Of a DNA stretch of 64,000 bases, positions 27,359-36,889 are shown in pieces. The number at the start of each line of letters is the position of its first letter. Position 1 is the first letter of the stretch. The notes under the pieces were generated by a model. The model was not told where the DNA came from. It saw only the letters and a program-made list of their open reading frames with translations, and did not search any database. The DNA comes from Anaerolineales bacterium UBA2200 (GTDB taxonomy: Bacteria > Chloroflexota > Anaerolineae > UBA2200), in assembly GCA_002327925.1 (NCBI GenBank), contig DCVA01000042.1:157928-221927 (forward strand), written 5' to 3'. The position numbers and the translations under genes are program-made.

Positions 27359-29659
27359 ATGGCCAAGCTGCGGACATCAGTTGATTTCTTCAATATCGTG
27401 GATGGAGTTCCGCTGGACACGCCCATCTGTCTGGGCGCTTTCGAGCAGGCTCCGGTTATTCCCGACCGCCGCGGTCGCGGCAATCTGTACGTGCTCGTAG
27501 AGACCGTTGGCGCTTTTCCTGACCCGGCGCAGGTGCAGCAGGACATTGTTCAGGTCGCGCAACAGTACTTGCACACTTCGGGGAGCATCACCGCAGGCAT
27601 CAGAGCGGCAATCAAGAACGCAAATGCGTATCTGTTCGAGCGGAACTTGAAGGCCCAGCCAGAGGAACGTGGAGTAGCCGGTGTGACGCTCATGGTGTTG
27701 AAGGATCGCGACGCCTATCTGGGCCAGTTGGGGCCTGCCGTCGCGTACCACGTTGGGGCGGCTGAGGTGCGACGGCTGCCAACCGATTCCAGCTGGCTCA
27801 GCAGCGAAAGCCTCGAGGACATAGATCCCAGCGAGCACCCCCCACTTGGATTACGTCGTGAGGTGGAGCCAGATCTCTCCCACTTGCACCTGCAGCAGGG
27901 GGATGTACTGGTACTGGGAAGTGCCATGCTCTCGCGGGTCGTGCCAGAGGGGCTGCTCCGTCAGACTGTGTTTGGGAAGGATGCAGCGACTGCACGAGCA
28001 GAGTTGCAGGAACTGTGCAGGGACGCCGACCTGGCCGCGTTGGTGGTGGAAGTCGTTGGAGTAGGTGATGCATCGGCCTCCGCAGTGGGCGAGGCCGCCA
28101 GGGATGACGAGGAAGAGCAGGGCGCAGGCGACGCAGGCCGGACTCGAAGCCTGTGGACGCGAATCTCATCCGGATTGAAGGACACGCTGGAAGCCCGACA
28201 GGCTACGCCGGCGAATGAGCCGGCACCTGAGGGGTCGAGCGAGCCTTTTCCGCTGGAGGAGGGTGGGCCCTTCCCGTCGATGCCCGAAGAAGTACCAGCC
28301 AAGGAAAGAGGACTGCCCTCACTAAACCTGCGACCGGCGTGGGTTTCTCTCAAGAAGGTGCTGAATGCTGTGGCCCGTTTTGCATCAGCGGGTCTCGAGC
28401 GGGTTCTTCCAGCAGAACCGGGTAGTGGTGCTCACAAGACCGGCGCGCGCCGTGTGTCCGAGCCGACTGAGCCTGGTAGCCGACGTTGGCTCTGGCTGGC
28501 CATTCTGATCCCGGTGCTGGTGCTGGCTATCTACGGGATCAGCCGCTGGCAGTACGAGCGATCACTACAGAGCCAGATTCAGGAGTTGCGGCGTACTGCT
28601 GACGACGCCAAGATCGCCGCACAAATGAGCACGTCAGCGTCCGAGCAGCGAGTCAGGCTGACTGAAGCGCTTGCTGCGTTGGATCAGGCTGTTTCGCTCA
28701 AGCCCAATGACCCGGTGCTTGCTGAAGAGCGCCGCGGGCTGAGCGACTACCTGGATCAGGTCAGCGGCGTGGTACGGTTCGCCGCGTTCAACACCTTGAA
28801 GGAATTCCCGGATACGGACAACGCCAAGAACGAACTCACCACGGTGATTGTTCATGGCGCCGACGTTTGGACTCTCGATGTGGGTCTGGACCGCGTCTAC
28901 AAACACCTGCTGGATGACTCGCAGCAGGCCCTGCGAGTGACGGAGGTCGAGCCGGTTGTGGTTCGCAGGGGTGACCAACACGGCGGCATTGCCGTGGATG
29001 AGCTACTGGACATTGTCTGGGTAGACAGCGGAGCTCAGCAGGGAATCGGCAACCTCTTTATCGTGGATCGCAAAGGACAGGTGCTGGAGTACAACGATTC
29101 GACCGGGCTCAAGAGATTCGCCTCCGCTGATGCCACTGCCTGGCGCAAGCCGACCGCCGTGGCGGGCTACTTGCTGCGACGCTTCTACGTGCTCGATGGT
29201 GAGTCGAACCGAGTTCTACGCTATCAGCTCAATGCGTCCGGCTTCGACGGAGCGCCCACCGACTACCTGTCCTCTGGCGCAAATGCAGTGATCTCTGGTG
29301 GGGTCGACATTGCCATCGATGGCGACGTCTATGTGCTGCAAGCTGATGGCAAGATCGCCAAGTTCCACCAGGGGGTGGCAGCGGCCTTCCCGCTCAAGGG
29401 GTTGGATCAGCCCCTCAAGTCGCCCTGCTGTCTGGCTGTGACAGGTGCAATGGATGAGGACGGGGCAGTCTACGTGGCGGACTCGGGGAACAGCAGAATC
29501 GTCAAATTCAGCAAGTCAGGCGAATTCCTGCGTCAGTACCGCAGCACAGAGCCCGGCTACCTTGACAATCTGCGGGGGCTGTTCATAGACGAAGCGGCCA
29601 AGAGGGCCTACATTGTCAACGGAAACAAGCTGCTCCAGGCGAGCCTGGCCGGTCAATGA
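27359..29659 (+). CDS. Membrane protein with degenerate PPM-like domain and beta-propeller
   Basis: A 766-residue protein with three parts. Residues 1-230 resemble a PPM/PP2C fold, but the metal-binding motifs are degenerate: LVETVGA stands where VVADGMGG is expected and QLGPAVAY where NVGDSRAY is expected. An acidic linker and one membrane helix (RWLWLAILIPVLVLAIYGIS, about 375) follow. The extracytoplasmic C-terminus (about 480-766) has NHL/propeller-like repeats such as EDGAVYVADSGNSRIVKFSKSG. It is probably a non-catalytic sensor. The ATG has a GGAAGGGAG site. It lies between sbcD and tsaD. Confidence 0.7.
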   Translation: MAKLRTSVDFFNIVDGVPLDTPICLGAFEQAPVIPDRRGRGNLYVLVETVGAFPDPAQVQQDIVQVAQQYLHTSGSITAGIRAAIKNANAYLFERNLKAQPEERGVAGVTLMVLKDRDAYLGQLGPAVAYHVGAAEVRRLPTDSSWLSSESLEDIDPSEHPPLGLRREVEPDLSHLHLQQGDVLVLGSAMLSRVVPEGLLRQTVFGKDAATARAELQELCRDADLAALVVEVVGVGDASASAVGEAARDDEEEQGAGDAGRTRSLWTRISSGLKDTLEARQATPANEPAPEGSSEPFPLEEGGPFPSMPEEVPAKERGLPSLNLRPAWVSLKKVLNAVARFASAGLERVLPAEPGSGAHKTGARRVSEPTEPGSRRWLWLAILIPVLVLAIYGISRWQYERSLQSQIQELRRTADDAKIAAQMSTSASEQRVRLTEALAALDQAVSLKPNDPVLAEERRGLSDYLDQVSGVVRFAAFNTLKEFPDTDNAKNELTTVIVHGADVWTLDVGLDRVYKHLLDDSQQALRVTEVEPVVVRRGDQHGGIAVDELLDIVWVDSGAQQGIGNLFIVDRKGQVLEYNDSTGLKRFASADATAWRKPTAVAGYLLRRFYVLDGESNRVLRYQLNASGFDGAPTDYLSSGANAVISGGVDIAIDGDVYVLQADGKIAKFHQGVAAAFPLKGLDQPLKSPCCLAVTGAMDEDGAVYVADSGNSRIVKFSKSGEFLRQYRSTEPGYLDNLRGLFIDEAAKRAYIVNGNKLLQASLAGQ

Positions 29660-29719
29660 CGAGTCTGTCGCGTGTTACGGCCATCGGCGAAGGCAATCGA
29701 CGCCGGAGTGCATAGCCAG

Positions 29720-30820
29720 ATGCGAGCCATTCTGGGCATTGAAACCTCCTGCGACGAGACGGCTGCATCGGTGGTCGTCGATGGACGCGAGATTCGCTCC
29801 AACGTGGTGGCGTCACAAGTAGATATTCACCGGCCTTTCGGAGGGGTTTTTCCGGAAGTGGCCTCACGGCAGCATGTGCTGGATATCGTGCCTGTGATCC
29901 AGCAGGCGATGATCGAGGCGAAGGCGACATGGGACTCACTGGACGCCATCGCCGTGACCCGCGGTCCGGGCCTGGTGGGATCCCTGCTGGTTGGGGCTAA
30001 CGTGGCCAAGACCATTGCCTGGGCCAGGGCTCTGCCACTCGTTGGCGTCAACCACCTGGAGGCGCACCTGTATGCCAACTGGCTGTACACAGAAAGACCG
30101 GGCTTCCCTCCGCCAGAGCAGCCGGTGTTCCCCTTGTTGTGCCTCATCGTTTCTGGTGGTCATAGTGATCTGCTTTGGATGAGCGATCACGGGAAGTATC
30201 GTGTGCTCGGACGTACCGTGGACGACGCGGCGGGGGAGGCGTTTGACAAAGTAGCCCGACTACTGGGGCTGGGCTACCCCGGAGGGCCGGCGATTCAGAA
30301 AGCGGCCGTCGGGGGGGACGCCAGAGCCTTTGACCTCCCGCGCGCAATGTGGAATGAGGGCTATGACTTTAGCTTCAGCGGACTGAAGACGGCAGTACTG
30401 CATCTTGCGCAGGGGAGGGGTGCAGCTCTGAAGGGCAGACAGGCCAAGGGAAAGGATTCCCCGTGGAAGCGCCCTGCGGCGAGTGAGTCGCCGGACCTGC
30501 CATCCGACTTGCTTCTGGCCGACCTGGCGGCGAGCTTCCAGGCGGCAGTGGTAGACGTACTGGTCGAGAAGACCCGCCGCGCGACCGAAGAGTACGGAGC
30601 CAGGGAGGTGCTGCTGGCAGGGGGTGTGGCCAGCAATGCCTTGCTCCGTCAGGAAATGATCGCCAGGGTGAAAGCATCCGTCCGCTTCCCGCCTCCCGCA
30701 CTTTGCACGGACAATGCCGCAATGGTGGCAGCTGCCGGGTATTTCCGGCGCGTGGCCGGAGACGTTGCGATGTGGAACCTGGACGTCGAGCCAGGCGCGC
30801 GCCTGGATGAAATGGCCTGA
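29720..30820 (+). CDS. tsaD: tRNA N6-adenosine threonylcarbamoyltransferase TsaD
   Basis: It transfers threonylcarbamoyl to A37 of ANN-decoding tRNAs (t6A). The ASKHA fold starts AILGIETSCDETAAS. The metal-binding HLEAH segment, the SGGHS loop and the C-terminal ALCTDNAAMVAAAG are present. A basic insertion (about residues 235-265, RGAALKGRQAKGKDSPWKRP) is longer than usual. The ATG is chosen because it begins the first strand; a GTG 12 bases upstream is possible. mtaB, which modifies t6A further, lies 4 kb downstream. Confidence 0.95.
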   Translation: MRAILGIETSCDETAASVVVDGREIRSNVVASQVDIHRPFGGVFPEVASRQHVLDIVPVIQQAMIEAKATWDSLDAIAVTRGPGLVGSLLVGANVAKTIAWARALPLVGVNHLEAHLYANWLYTERPGFPPPEQPVFPLLCLIVSGGHSDLLWMSDHGKYRVLGRTVDDAAGEAFDKVARLLGLGYPGGPAIQKAAVGGDARAFDLPRAMWNEGYDFSFSGLKTAVLHLAQGRGAALKGRQAKGKDSPWKRPAASESPDLPSDLLLADLAASFQAAVVDVLVEKTRRATEEYGAREVLLAGGVASNALLRQEMIARVKASVRFPPPALCTDNAAMVAAAGYFRRVAGDVAMWNLDVEPGARLDEMA

Positions 30821-30827
30821 AGCGGCT

Positions 30828-31178
30828 ATGCGAGCGAGCAACGGGCAGGTCGGACAGGTCAGGAACGGAGCAGGTCTCTTTGAGCGCGTATATGCTCTGG
30901 TCAGACAGGTGCCCTCCGGCCGGGTCGTGACTTACGGCCAGGTTGCCGCGGCACTCGGCAACAGGCGGCTCGCCCGCCAAGTAGGGTGGGCCATGCGCAC
31001 CTGTCCGGACGACGTGCCCTGGCACAGGGTGGTCAACGGTGCAGGGCAGTTGAGTACACGAGCCGAGGTTGGCAGCTTTAATCCACAGCGTGCCTGGCTG
31101 GAGGAAGAGGGTGTCGAGTTCGGCGTGGGCGGGCGGATCGACCTTCGGGTCTGTGGATGGAACGGATGGCAAGAATGA
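30828..31178 (+). CDS. Alkyltransferase-like (ATL) DNA-binding protein
   Basis: A homologue of O6-alkylguanine-DNA alkyltransferase of about 116 residues. It has the helix-turn-helix VPSGRVVTYGQVAAALGN and the active-site region DDVPWHRVVN. The catalytic cysteine of PCHR is replaced by tryptophan, as in ATL proteins (YbaZ type), which bind O6-alkylguanine and hand it to nucleotide excision repair. uvrC is in this window on the other strand. The ATG is 7 bases after the tsaD stop; the selA start overlaps its stop (ATGA). Confidence 0.9.
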   Translation: MRASNGQVGQVRNGAGLFERVYALVRQVPSGRVVTYGQVAAALGNRRLARQVGWAMRTCPDDVPWHRVVNGAGQLSTRAEVGSFNPQRAWLEEEGVEFGVGGRIDLRVCGWNGWQE

Positions 31179-32620
31179 TGAGCACTCAAGATGGGCTGAC
31201 GCGGAACAACGCGGACCGCAATCACAGCGTGCAAAGCGAGCTCCGCAAGCTGCCCAGTGTGGACCGCCTTCTGAATGACCCCGACCTGCAGGCGCTGAGT
31301 GCCAGGTACGGTCACTCGTTGGTCGTGAGCGCAGCACAGGAGGCCCTGGCCGGGGCGCGGGTCGCCGTGACCGCCGGGCAGCCCTGCCCGGACCAGGCGA
31401 CCCTGTCGGCCACTATTCTGGCGGTGGTGGACCGGACCAGCCGCCCGAGCCTGTGCCCGGTCATCAACGCGACGGGCGTCATCATTCACACTAACCTGGG
31501 ACGGTCGCCGCTAAGCCAGGCGGCCCAGGACGCCATGCGTCAGACGAGCGCCTACAGCAATCTTGAGTATGACCTGCTGGCTGGCGAGCGCGGTTCGCGC
31601 TACGTCCACGCCGAAGCGCTGCTATGCCGCCTGACGGGAGCAGATGCGGCTCTGGTTGTGAACAACGATGCAGCCGCGATTCTCCTGGTACTGATGGCGC
31701 TGGCTCAAGGCCGGGAGGTCGTCATCTCCCGGGGCCAGTTGGTTGAGATCGGAGGAGGGTTCCGAATCCCTGAGGTGTTGGCCCAGAGTGGGGCGCGGCT
31801 GGTCGAGGTAGGCACAACCAACCGCACCTACCTGCGCGACTATGAAACGGCGCTGGGCCCCGAGTCAGCGATGCTTCTACATGTGCACAGCAGCAACTTC
31901 CGTCTGACGGGTTTTGTTCATGAGACTCCGCTGGCCGAGGTTGTCACACTGGCTCACGCCCATAACATCCTTGCTGTGGATGATCTGGGTAGCGGAGCCC
32001 TCCTGGACACGGCCCAGTTCGGCCTGTCCCATGAGCCCACCGTGCAGGAATCTCTGGCCACCGGAGCGGACCTCGTATGCGTCAGTGGCGACAAACTTCT
32101 AGGGGGACCGCAGGCGGGGCTAATTCTGGGCAATACAAAGCTGATCGGCGTCCTCAAGCGGCATCCCTTGACCAGGGCTCTTCGGGTCAGCAAGAGCGTC
32201 CTGGCAGGGCTTCAGGCAACGCTCCTGCATTACCTGAAGGATGAGGCCTTGCGCGAGGTTCCGGTGTGGCAGATGATGGCTCTGCAGCCGGCGCAGGTAG
32301 GGGTGCGCGCCGGGGCGTTGGTCTCCTGGCTGAAAGCAAGGGGTATCCGGGCGGAGCTTGTAGATGGAACCTCGGCCGTGGGCGGGGGCACGCTTCCGGG
32401 AGAAACCCTGCGGACTAGCCTGGTTGCTATCCAGGCGGACTCGGCCGACAGCATTTCCGAGAAGCTGCGACTGGGCAGCGCACCGGTACTGGGGCGGATT
32501 GAGGACGACCGGTTGGTCCTGGACCTCAGAACTGTGCTGCCTTCGGAAGAAGAGGTCCTGCGCAAAGCGCTACAGGGTGCGCTTCTGGGTGAGTCGTCCG
32601 CCGGGTGTGACGTGAACTGA
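31175..32620 (+). CDS. selA: L-seryl-tRNA(Sec) selenium transferase
   Basis: A PLP enzyme converting seryl-tRNA(Sec) to selenocysteinyl-tRNA(Sec). The N-terminal helix starts SELRKLPSVDRLLND; the core has VINATGVIIHTNLGRSPLS. The PLP lysine is Lys307 in SGDKLLGGPQAG. Length about 481 residues, normal. The start overlaps the ATL stop by four bases; an ATG 18 bases upstream is also possible. Its presence fits the in-frame UGA in the formate dehydrogenase gene. selB, selC and selD are not in this window. Confidence 0.96.
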   Translation: MMSTQDGLTRNNADRNHSVQSELRKLPSVDRLLNDPDLQALSARYGHSLVVSAAQEALAGARVAVTAGQPCPDQATLSATILAVVDRTSRPSLCPVINATGVIIHTNLGRSPLSQAAQDAMRQTSAYSNLEYDLLAGERGSRYVHAEALLCRLTGADAALVVNNDAAAILLVLMALAQGREVVISRGQLVEIGGGFRIPEVLAQSGARLVEVGTTNRTYLRDYETALGPESAMLLHVHSSNFRLTGFVHETPLAEVVTLAHAHNILAVDDLGSGALLDTAQFGLSHEPTVQESLATGADLVCVSGDKLLGGPQAGLILGNTKLIGVLKRHPLTRALRVSKSVLAGLQATLLHYLKDEALREVPVWQMMALQPAQVGVRAGALVSWLKARGIRAELVDGTSAVGGGTLPGETLRTSLVAIQADSADSISEKLRLGSAPVLGRIEDDRLVLDLRTVLPSEEEVLRKALQGALLGESSAGCDVN

Positions 32621-32622
32621 GC

Positions 32623-33222
32623 CTAGAACTCAATCTCCTTCTTCGCGAGAAGGAACTGAACGGCTCTGGTCTGCAGAACGGCGACAGGACCTACAAAGAT
32701 CATCGCTAGCCCGATGCGCGTGGCATAGAGCAGAGCGAAGTAGAAGAGGGTGATCAGAAGCAGAGTCATGGTGAATAGCAGGTTCGTCATTGCCAGAAGG
32801 TAGGCCTTCCGGATGGCGGCAGGAACGCCGCCCTGCTCGCGTACGTACAGGGCCGGTAGATAGCTCTGGGTGACCAGAACCGCCAACAGTACCGCCATCG
32901 GCACACTTGCCCAGACCCGCGCCGAGGGGCGGTCTCCCGACAGGAAGAAGAAGATGTCGTAGCCCAGCACTGCCACCACGATCAGAAGGGGCACGACAAT
33001 CAGCCACCCCTTGAGCAAGTACAACTTGAGGCCGCGGAAGAAATCCGACAGTCTGGCTTCGTCCTGCAGTACCGCCTGACGCGCAAAGTGGTACAGAGCA
33101 ACAGACGCCCCGGGTCCGGTGAGGATCGGTACCTGCAGTGCCAGCCAGACCAGACTCACCAGGGTTAGGTCGAAAAGGTTGGCGAGCATAAACCCCAGCG
33201 CTTGGCGCAAGAATAGCATCAT
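32623..33222 (-). CDS. DUF624-like membrane protein
   Basis: A 199-residue protein with about five membrane helices. The N-terminal pattern (FMLANLFDLTLVSLVWLALQ, VPILTGPGASVALYHFAR) resembles DUF624/YesL-type proteins, which often sit with ABC sugar transporters; none is present here. It is convergent with selA, with only two bases between stops. Function unknown. Confidence 0.75.
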   Translation of the reverse strand: MMLFLRQALGFMLANLFDLTLVSLVWLALQVPILTGPGASVALYHFARQAVLQDEARLSDFFRGLKLYLLKGWLIVVPLLIVVAVLGYDIFFFLSGDRPSARVWASVPMAVLLAVLVTQSYLPALYVREQGGVPAAIRKAYLLAMTNLLFTMTLLLITLFYFALLYATRIGLAMIFVGPVAVLQTRAVQFLLAKKEIEF

Positions 33223-33331
33223 CTATCCCCCTATCGTGCCGATTATAGACCCCGGCCGAGTCACGGCCAAAATCGTCCCAGTTCGATTGACATCAGCAGC
33301 GGCATGGGTATACTGAGGAAGAGCCTGTGAG

Positions 33332-33349
33332 CCCCGACCTTGGTCGGGG
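33332..33349. repeat. Short perfect inverted repeat before the MFS gene
   Basis: CCCCGACC-TT-GGTCGGGG is an 8-bp inverted repeat in the 259-base gap between the DUF624 gene and the MFS gene. No T-run follows, so it is not a typical terminator; it may be an operator or RNA hairpin. I see no clear promoter in this gap. Confidence 0.5.
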
Positions 33350-33481
33350 GATAGACGAACCAGAGCCGTGTGCATTCGAGGGAGCAATGCTCAGCTGAGG
33401 CCTCCGGACTTTTCAGGCGCCTCTTGCCCCGGCGTGTGACTCGTGGTCCGTGCTTGCAGGAAGGGAGGAGCCAGAGGGACC

Positions 33482-34702
33482 GTGCCGGCTGTATTTGCTG
33501 CTCTGCGTCATCGCAACTATCGCCTTTGGTTCATCGGACAGACCCTATCCGTGATTGGCACCTGGGCACAATCCGTGGCACAGGGCTGGGTCGTGTACCA
33601 GCTCACCGGTTCGAAATTTGCCCTGGGCTCTGTGCAGTTCTTTGGCACGATTCCTACCCTGTTCCTGATGGTCCCTGGCGGCGCACTCGTCGACAGGCTG
33701 TCCAAACGCAATGTGGTGCTCGTTGCCCAGGTGGCGATGATGCTACAGGCGTTCACCTTAGCGTTGCTCGCCGCGACCGGGAAGCTTCAGGCGTGGCATG
33801 TAGCGGTGCTGGCGGCCTGCAACGGTGTGGCCAACTCCTTTGACGCACCGGCCCGTCAGGCAATGGCCGTGGAGTTGATTGACGACCGGCGGGACCTGAT
33901 GAACGCGGTCGCCCTGAACTCGACCATCCTGAACACGGGGCGCGTACTAGGGCCAGCCATAGGCGGGGTGATCCTGGCACGGTTTGGGGCGGCATTGTGT
34001 TTTGGCGTCAACGGTCTGAGCTTTGTGGCTGTGCTGGCAGCACTGCTGGCTATGCGATTTCCTCCCTTCAAGGCGAAGGCAGCGGCTGAAAGTATCAGTG
34101 CACAGGTTCGGGCAGGCGTAAGCTACATCTGGCGGAATGAGACGATCCGTACGATGATGGTACTCGCCGGTGTCGGTCAGCTCTTTGGGTTCTTCCACAC
34201 GGTGCTCATGCCGGCCTACGCGGCGGATGTCCTGCGCGTCGGTGAGACAGGGCTCGGCAGCCTGAATGCGGCGATGGGGGTTGGTGCACTCATCGGCTCG
34301 CTTCTGGTAGCCTCCCCGACATCGCCGACCACTAAACACGCTCTCTTACGTACGGGTGCGATCCTCTTCCCATCGTCCGTGTTGGCCTTCTCCATGTCTC
34401 GGTCGCTGGAGTTTTCCTTGCTGTGCCTCGCGCTGTGCGGTGTGGGCTTTGTGGCGCAGAACGCAACGGTGAACACCCTGATTCAGGCTGCAGTTCCGGA
34501 TGAGCTGCGGGGCCGGGTGATGGCCGTTTACATCCTGATGTTTTTTGGCAGCAGTCCCTTTGCCTCATTGATGGCAGGCAGTCTGGGCCAGGGCGTAGGA
34601 GTTCGTGCGGCCATCGCGATGGGATCGGCGGTGACTCTGGCCAGTGCCTATCTCATCCTGTTCCGGTCCCGCGCCCTCGAGCGTGAACAGAGGCAGCCGT
34701 GA
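33482..34702 (+). CDS. MFS transporter (EntS/MFS_3-like exporter)
   Basis: A 12-helix major facilitator of about 406 residues. The start PAVFAALRHRNYRLWFIGQT followed by IGTWAQSVAQGWVVYQLTGS, and VPGGALVDRLSKRNVVLVAQ (motif A region), match the MFS_3 enterobactin-exporter-like branch. The exported compound is unknown; no siderophore genes are nearby. The GTG after AGAGGGACC is preferred to one 39 bases upstream. Its stop overlaps the mtaB start (GTGA). Confidence 0.88.
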   Translation: MPAVFAALRHRNYRLWFIGQTLSVIGTWAQSVAQGWVVYQLTGSKFALGSVQFFGTIPTLFLMVPGGALVDRLSKRNVVLVAQVAMMLQAFTLALLAATGKLQAWHVAVLAACNGVANSFDAPARQAMAVELIDDRRDLMNAVALNSTILNTGRVLGPAIGGVILARFGAALCFGVNGLSFVAVLAALLAMRFPPFKAKAAAESISAQVRAGVSYIWRNETIRTMMVLAGVGQLFGFFHTVLMPAYAADVLRVGETGLGSLNAAMGVGALIGSLLVASPTSPTTKHALLRTGAILFPSSVLAFSMSRSLEFSLLCLALCGVGFVAQNATVNTLIQAAVPDELRGRVMAVYILMFFGSSPFASLMAGSLGQGVGVRAAIAMGSAVTLASAYLILFRSRALEREQRQP

Positions 34703-35955
34703 AGGTATACCTGACCTCCGTGGGCTGCAAACTGAACCAGAGTGAGTCGGAGAGCTGGGCGCGAGAGCTGGCCTCGTTGGGATGCCAGGTCGTCGACGCG
34801 CCAGATGCGGCGGATTTGTGTCTTGCCAACACGTGTGCTGTCACTCACGTAGCTGCCCGCAAATCGCGGCAGCTGGTGCGTCGGCTTAACCGCTCCAACC
34901 CGGAGGCCGCGCTGGTGATCGCAGGGTGCTACGCAGAGCTCAACCCCGAGGAAGCAACTGGTCTGCCGGGCGTGACGTTCGTCGCCGGGACGGCGGAGAA
35001 GGCACTCCTGGTGCAGCGCATCGTGCAGCGCTTTGGCATAACCGCGAAGGAGTCGACCGGCGGGGCCCTGCCGGCTCCATCAGGGCTCAGAACAAGAGCC
35101 CTGGTGAAGATCCAGGACGGCTGTGACAATGTCTGCACATACTGCGTGGTGCGCCTGGCTCGAGGACGACAGAGAAGCCAGCCGGTCGAGGATGTGCTCG
35201 CTGAGGTCCTGGCACGAGAGGCGGAGGGATACCAGGAGGTCGTGCTGACCGGGGTACATATCGGCGCGTTTGGGCAGGAGCACGGGGAGAGTCTGGCCGG
35301 CCTCGTCGGCACGGTTCTGGGGCGCACGCGTTTGCCGCGACTAAGGCTGAGCTCGATCGAACCCTGGGATGTCAACGACGACCTGTTGCAGCTATGGGCT
35401 GATCGACGGCTGTGCCCGCATCTGCACCTGCCCCTGCAGAGTGGCTGCGATGCCACACTGCAGCGCATGGGCCGACGCTACTCAACCAGCCATTTCTTGA
35501 ACATTGTCGAGCGTGCCCGCTCCAAGATTCCGAACCTGGCTGTCACGACTGATGTAATTGTCGGGTTTCCCGGAGAGGACGCGGACGAATTCGCGCAGAG
35601 CCTTTCATTCATCTCGGAGGCGCGCTTCTCCCGCATTCACGTTTTTCCCTTTTCCGTCAGGCCTGGAACCGCCGCCTTCCAGATGTCTCCGAAGGTAGCG
35701 CCAGAAGTCGTGAGCCAGCGAGTAGCCCGCATGCTTGATCTGGGCCGGGAGAGCAGCCGCAACTACCGAAGCCGCTTCATCAATACCCGGACTGAGGTTC
35801 TTTGGGAGAGCGAACGTGACGGGCTCTGGAGTGGCTTGACGGGCAACTTCCTTCGTGTGGAGGCTCGGGGTGACCTGGCTCTTCGCAATCGGATTACGGC
35901 GGTGTGGCTCAACGGGCTAACCGCGACCGGTATGCACGGAGAGCTGTGCACATAA
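34699..35955 (+). CDS. mtaB: tRNA t6A37 methylthiotransferase MtaB
   Basis: A radical SAM enzyme adding a methylthio group to t6A37 of tRNA. The N-terminal MTTase domain has cysteines in SVGCKLNQ, NTCAVTH and AGCYAE. The radical SAM motif is CDNVCTYC (C-x3-C-x2-C), followed by a TRAM-like C-terminus. The 418-residue length and SVGCKLNQSESE start fit MtaB rather than MiaB or RimO. It acts downstream of TsaD, encoded 4 kb away. The GTG start overlaps the MFS stop by four bases. Confidence 0.92.
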   Translation: MKVYLTSVGCKLNQSESESWARELASLGCQVVDAPDAADLCLANTCAVTHVAARKSRQLVRRLNRSNPEAALVIAGCYAELNPEEATGLPGVTFVAGTAEKALLVQRIVQRFGITAKESTGGALPAPSGLRTRALVKIQDGCDNVCTYCVVRLARGRQRSQPVEDVLAEVLAREAEGYQEVVLTGVHIGAFGQEHGESLAGLVGTVLGRTRLPRLRLSSIEPWDVNDDLLQLWADRRLCPHLHLPLQSGCDATLQRMGRRYSTSHFLNIVERARSKIPNLAVTTDVIVGFPGEDADEFAQSLSFISEARFSRIHVFPFSVRPGTAAFQMSPKVAPEVVSQRVARMLDLGRESSRNYRSRFINTRTEVLWESERDGLWSGLTGNFLRVEARGDLALRNRITAVWLNGLTATGMHGELCT

Positions 35956-35986
35956 CGATGAGAGAGTGCCAAGGAGGCGCATAGCT

Positions 35987-36889
35987 ATGTCTGGTGTTAT
36001 CACCAAGGCAATCGTTCCGGCTGCCGGATTGGGTACGAGGCTGCTTCCGGCAACCAAATCCCAACCCAAGGAGATGTTGCCAGTCGGGCGCAAGCCAGTC
36101 ATTCAGTATGTGATAGAGGAACTCGCCGACGCGGGGCTGGGACAGATCCTGATCGTGACCGGTCGCCGCAAGCGCGCCATCGAGGATCACCTGGACTCTG
36201 ACCCGCAGCTCGTCGCCGCCCTGCGGCAGGCGGGGAACGAATCCTTGCTGACCGACATGCGTTTTCTGGAGGAGAGGGCACGTTTCTTCTTCACCCGTCA
36301 GAGCGAGCCGAAGGGCCTGGGTCACGCAATCGCCATGGGTGCGGACTTTGTGAACGGAGAGAACTGCGTGGTTGCGCTTGGTGACTCCATTATCTGGGCC
36401 GATCCTCCCTCCGCCCCGCTTCAGGCGATGATGAAAGCGCACATCGAATTGGATGCGGCGGCCATGGTGGTTGTCGAGACCGTACCTGAGGCCGACACCT
36501 TTCGCTATGGCATCGTGAGCATTGCTGGAAGCACACCCCCTCCGGGTGAACCGGTGCGTATGACCGACATCATAGAGAAGCCCCCCGCGGGTACGGCACC
36601 ATCGACTCTGGCCGTAGCGGCCCGCTACGTGTTCAGCCCGCTCATCTTTGATGCCCTGGCCCGTACGCCTGCCGATCACCGAGGTGAGGTTCAGCTCACA
36701 GACGCCATCAGGCAGCTCATTCATATGGGCAAGCCCGTCTACGCCTGGGCGCTGCCGCCCGATCAGCGCCGCTACGACATCGGCAACCTCGAAAGCTACT
36801 TTTATGCCTTTATCGATTTCGTGCTCGCTGATGAGCGGTATGGCTACCTGGTTCGGAAGTACATCAAGGCGAAGGCTTATGACCTCTAG
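35987..36889 (+). CDS. galU: UTP-glucose-1-phosphate uridylyltransferase
   Basis: It makes UDP-glucose from UTP and glucose-1-phosphate. The nucleotidyltransferase signature (AAGLGTRLLPATKSQPKEMLPV), EPKGLGHAI and the terminal RYDIGNLESY region fit GalU. The ATG is set by AAGGAGG nine bases upstream, giving 300 residues; a GTG 21 bases earlier lacks a site. Its 3' end overlaps the GHMP kinase start by 11 bases, so the two are translationally coupled. Confidence 0.94.
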   Translation: MSGVITKAIVPAAGLGTRLLPATKSQPKEMLPVGRKPVIQYVIEELADAGLGQILIVTGRRKRAIEDHLDSDPQLVAALRQAGNESLLTDMRFLEERARFFFTRQSEPKGLGHAIAMGADFVNGENCVVALGDSIIWADPPSAPLQAMMKAHIELDAAAMVVVETVPEADTFRYGIVSIAGSTPPPGEPVRMTDIIEKPPAGTAPSTLAVAARYVFSPLIFDALARTPADHRGEVQLTDAIRQLIHMGKPVYAWALPPDQRRYDIGNLESYFYAFIDFVLADERYGYLVRKYIKAKAYDL

